Below are positions 6,100 to 7,087 of a stretch of 7,087 bases of DNA, piece by piece. Position numbers and translations under genes: made by a program. Every line of letters starts with the position of its first letter. Position 1 is the stretch's first letter. The notes beneath the pieces were generated by a model. That model worked only from the letters and a program-made list of their open reading frames with translations. It made no database searches and was not told the origin of the DNA. Source of the DNA: an uncultured Chloroflexota bacterium (lineage in GTDB: Bacteria > Chloroflexota > Anaerolineae > Aggregatilineales > Phototrophicaceae); NCBI GenBank assembly GCA_903904765.1, contig CAIVEA010000941.1:1-7087 (forward strand). Reading direction: 5' to 3'.

Positions 6100-6827
6100 G
6101 GCGATACCACGCGCACGGGGCGGCGCTCCCCGTAGGCCGCCACTGCATCCGCGAAAATCACACGCTCCACCGCACTGAAATCGGCGGAGACGTTCGCCAC
6201 CAGCGGTACGCCCTCCGACAGCGCGGCGGCTTCTTGCGCGAGGCCGTCCGCCTCCCACACGCCGGCCTGCACATTCGCCCGCGCCTCATCCCCCTGCCCA
6301 ATACTCAATACCAGCCCTTGCAGCAGCAGCGCCGCCAGCAGCAGAACAGCCACGCGGCGCGGCCATCCGGTCTGCGCCAGCGCCCGATTCAGCGGTAGCG
6401 CGATCAACAGCGCCACCGCAGGCAGCGCAGTCAAATAGCGCACGTACAGCGGCGCGGCAGGCCAGATCACCCCGCCTGCGATGGTGGTCAGTAGTAATGT
6501 GAGGGGCAGCAGCGCGAAAGCAGCGTCGCGCCAGCGGCGCAGGCACAGCCCCACCCCCACAAGGAACACCAACAGGAAAAAGACGGGCAGTAGCGGTTGG
6601 CTGCTCAACCAGAAAGGCGAGATGTCCGGCTGTCCTACCCACGCCAGCAGCGAACGCAGCGCATTGGCGGCGAAATCCGGCGGCAGGCGCACCCCGTCCA
6701 GATTGCCCGTCAGCGGCAGGCCGCCCACCCACAGCGGGGCGAAGCGCGGCAAACTGATGAGCGCGAATGGCACAGCCCACGCGCAGGTGATGTGGAGAAA
6801 TTCTCGCCCGGTATTCAAAACCCTCAC
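6096..6827 (-). CDS. C-terminal half of a GT-C (GT39-like) membrane glycosyltransferase, 5' end uncertain
   Basis: 243 residues from a GTG at 6827, with about five membrane segments (roughly 12-30, 79-97, 103-121, 127-147 and 158-176) and a soluble tail. The pattern, an ALRSLLAWVGQPD loop followed by a run of hydrophobic helices with RRWRDAAFALLPL and PLYVRYLTALPAVALL, matches the C-terminal half of GT39/PMT-type enzymes. These use polyprenyl-phosphate sugars on the outer face of the membrane. Full members have about 500-700 residues, with the catalytic acidic residues in the first outer loop; that half is missing here. The GTG lies inside a dispersed repeat. The same frame has no stop from 6827 to the right edge (86 more codons, all repeat-derived, rich in Pro, Gly, Arg and Glu). 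So the gene may continue upstream with repeats inserted in frame, be a truncated remnant, or start at this GTG using GGGAGAGGGA from the repeat as a ribosome-binding site. Confidence 0.65.
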   Translation of the reverse strand: MRVLNTGREFLHITCAWAVPFALISLPRFAPLWVGGLPLTGNLDGVRLPPDFAANALRSLLAWVGQPDISPFWLSSQPLLPVFFLLVFLVGVGLCLRRWRDAAFALLPLTLLLTTIAGGVIWPAAPLYVRYLTALPAVALLIALPLNRALAQTGWPRRVAVLLLAALLLQGLVLSIGQGDEARANVQAGVWEADGLAQEAAALSEGVPLVANVSADFSAVERVIFADAVAAYGERRPVRVVSP

Positions 6828-6856
6828 CCTTTGTCCCTCTCCCTCAGGGCGAGGGA
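6819..6856 (-). repeat. Dispersed repeat unit, copy 2 (inverted)
   Basis: Reads AACCCTCACCCTTTG, then TCCCTCTCCCTCAGGGCGAG on the plus strand, the reverse complement of the units at 6941-6975 and 7037-7071. Its core CTCTCCCTCAGGGCGAG can fold on itself. It supplies the first codons of the GT-C reading frame if the GTG at 6827 is used. Confidence 0.65.
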
Positions 6857-6898
6857 TTTTAAGAAGCGCAAAATTGGCATGAATCCCCTCCCCTTTTT

Positions 6899-6922
6899 CC
6901 CCTCCCCATACATGGGTAGGGG
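6899..6922. repeat. C/G palindrome 1
   Basis: CCCCTCCCC and GGGTAGGGG flank ATACAT, giving a stem interrupted near its middle. It is close to the reverse complement of the palindrome at 6982-7010 and precedes dispersed repeat copy 3, as that one precedes copy 4. Confidence 0.55.
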
Positions 6923-6924
6923 CT

Positions 6925-6975
6925 GGAGACTCTTCCCCCCCTCGCCCTGAGGGAGAAACGTCGGGGATGAGGATT
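6925..6975 (+). repeat. Dispersed repeat unit, copy 3 (first of a tandem pair)
   Basis: Begins GGAGACTCTT, contains TCGCCCTGAGGGAGAA and ends GGGGATGAGGATT. It aligns without gaps to 7021-7071, 96 bases further on, at 44 of 51 positions by eye. Confidence 0.75.
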
Positions 6976-6981
6976 CTTTCC

Positions 6982-7010
6982 CCCCTTGCCCCATGTATGG
7001 GGATAAGGGG
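6982..7010. repeat. C/G palindrome 2
   Basis: CCCCTT-G-CCCCAT-GT-ATGGGG-AT-AAGGGG forms a strong, nearly symmetrical hairpin. It lies between the two tandem units. No gene is seen on the plus strand in 6828-7087; the stretch is entirely repeat apart from a short piece around 6857-6898. Confidence 0.65.
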
Positions 7011-7020
7011 ACGGGGGATA

Positions 7021-7071
7021 GGGGACTCTTCCTCCCTTCGCCCTGAGGGAGAAGGGTTGGGGATGAGGGTT
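7021..7071 (+). repeat. Dispersed repeat unit, copy 4 (second of a tandem pair)
   Basis: Begins GGGGACTCTT, contains TCGCCCTGAGGGAGAA and ends GGGGATGAGGGTT. It is the closest partner of 6925-6975. Its left part together with preceding bases (7012-7029) recurs inverted at 5900-5917. Confidence 0.75.
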
Positions 7072-7087
7072 TGTCCAGAGCGATTGC

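Noticed and set aside
6481..6950. Plus-strand open frames running from the GT-C region into the repeats
   Set aside because: They oppose a hydrophobic multi-helix protein and end in repeat-derived low-complexity sequence.
6819..7071. CRISPR array
   Set aside because: Units differ in spacing and orientation, the palindromes between them are themselves related, and no constant short repeat with unique spacers is present.

Overview
The window looks like an ordinary chromosomal segment of a GC-rich, probably Chloroflexota (Anaerolineae-like) bacterium. This guess rests on the proteins (a GT4 glycosyltransferase, a short GH16 enzyme and a multispan GT-C protein of types common there) and on the abundance of C/G-skewed dispersed repeats of the form CCCTGAGGGAGAA...GGGGATGAGGGTT. 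No rRNA, tRNA or marker gene is present, so the assignment is inference.

Layout. The left part is read on the minus strand. From upstream to downstream it holds a cation diffusion facilitator (CDF) transporter (3134 to 1743), a GT4 glycosyltransferase (1715 to 609) only 27 bases later, and, after a 150-base AT-richer gap, a secreted cysteine-rich protein that starts at a GTG (458) and runs off the left edge. A 158-base divergent control region separates the CDF gene from a plus-strand secreted GH16 beta-glucanase (3293-4186), which ends at a good hairpin terminator. A two-gene plus-strand unit follows: an RDD-family membrane protein (4309-4755) overlapping by ATGA an FAD-dependent DAO-family oxidoreductase (4752-5897). 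The right part is repeat-rich: 5898-6095 holds several hairpins, one of them a 72-base element with 22-base imperfect terminal inverted repeats. A minus-strand gene for the C-terminal half of a GT-C (GT39-like) membrane glycosyltransferase (6827 to 6096) comes next. Upstream of it, 6819-7072 is packed with repeat units, including a tandem pair with a 96-base period.

How the genes fit together. The RDD and oxidoreductase genes are almost certainly co-transcribed and translationally coupled. The CDF and GT4 genes probably share a transcript, but no functional link is evident. The GH16 enzyme is a stand-alone secreted hydrolase. No defence, mobile or biosynthetic system is recognised. The points most worth a second look are the CDF protein, whose cytoplasmic domain appears to be present three times with a repeated histidine pattern, and the GT-C gene, whose reading frame stays open through about 260 bases of dispersed repeat to the window edge.
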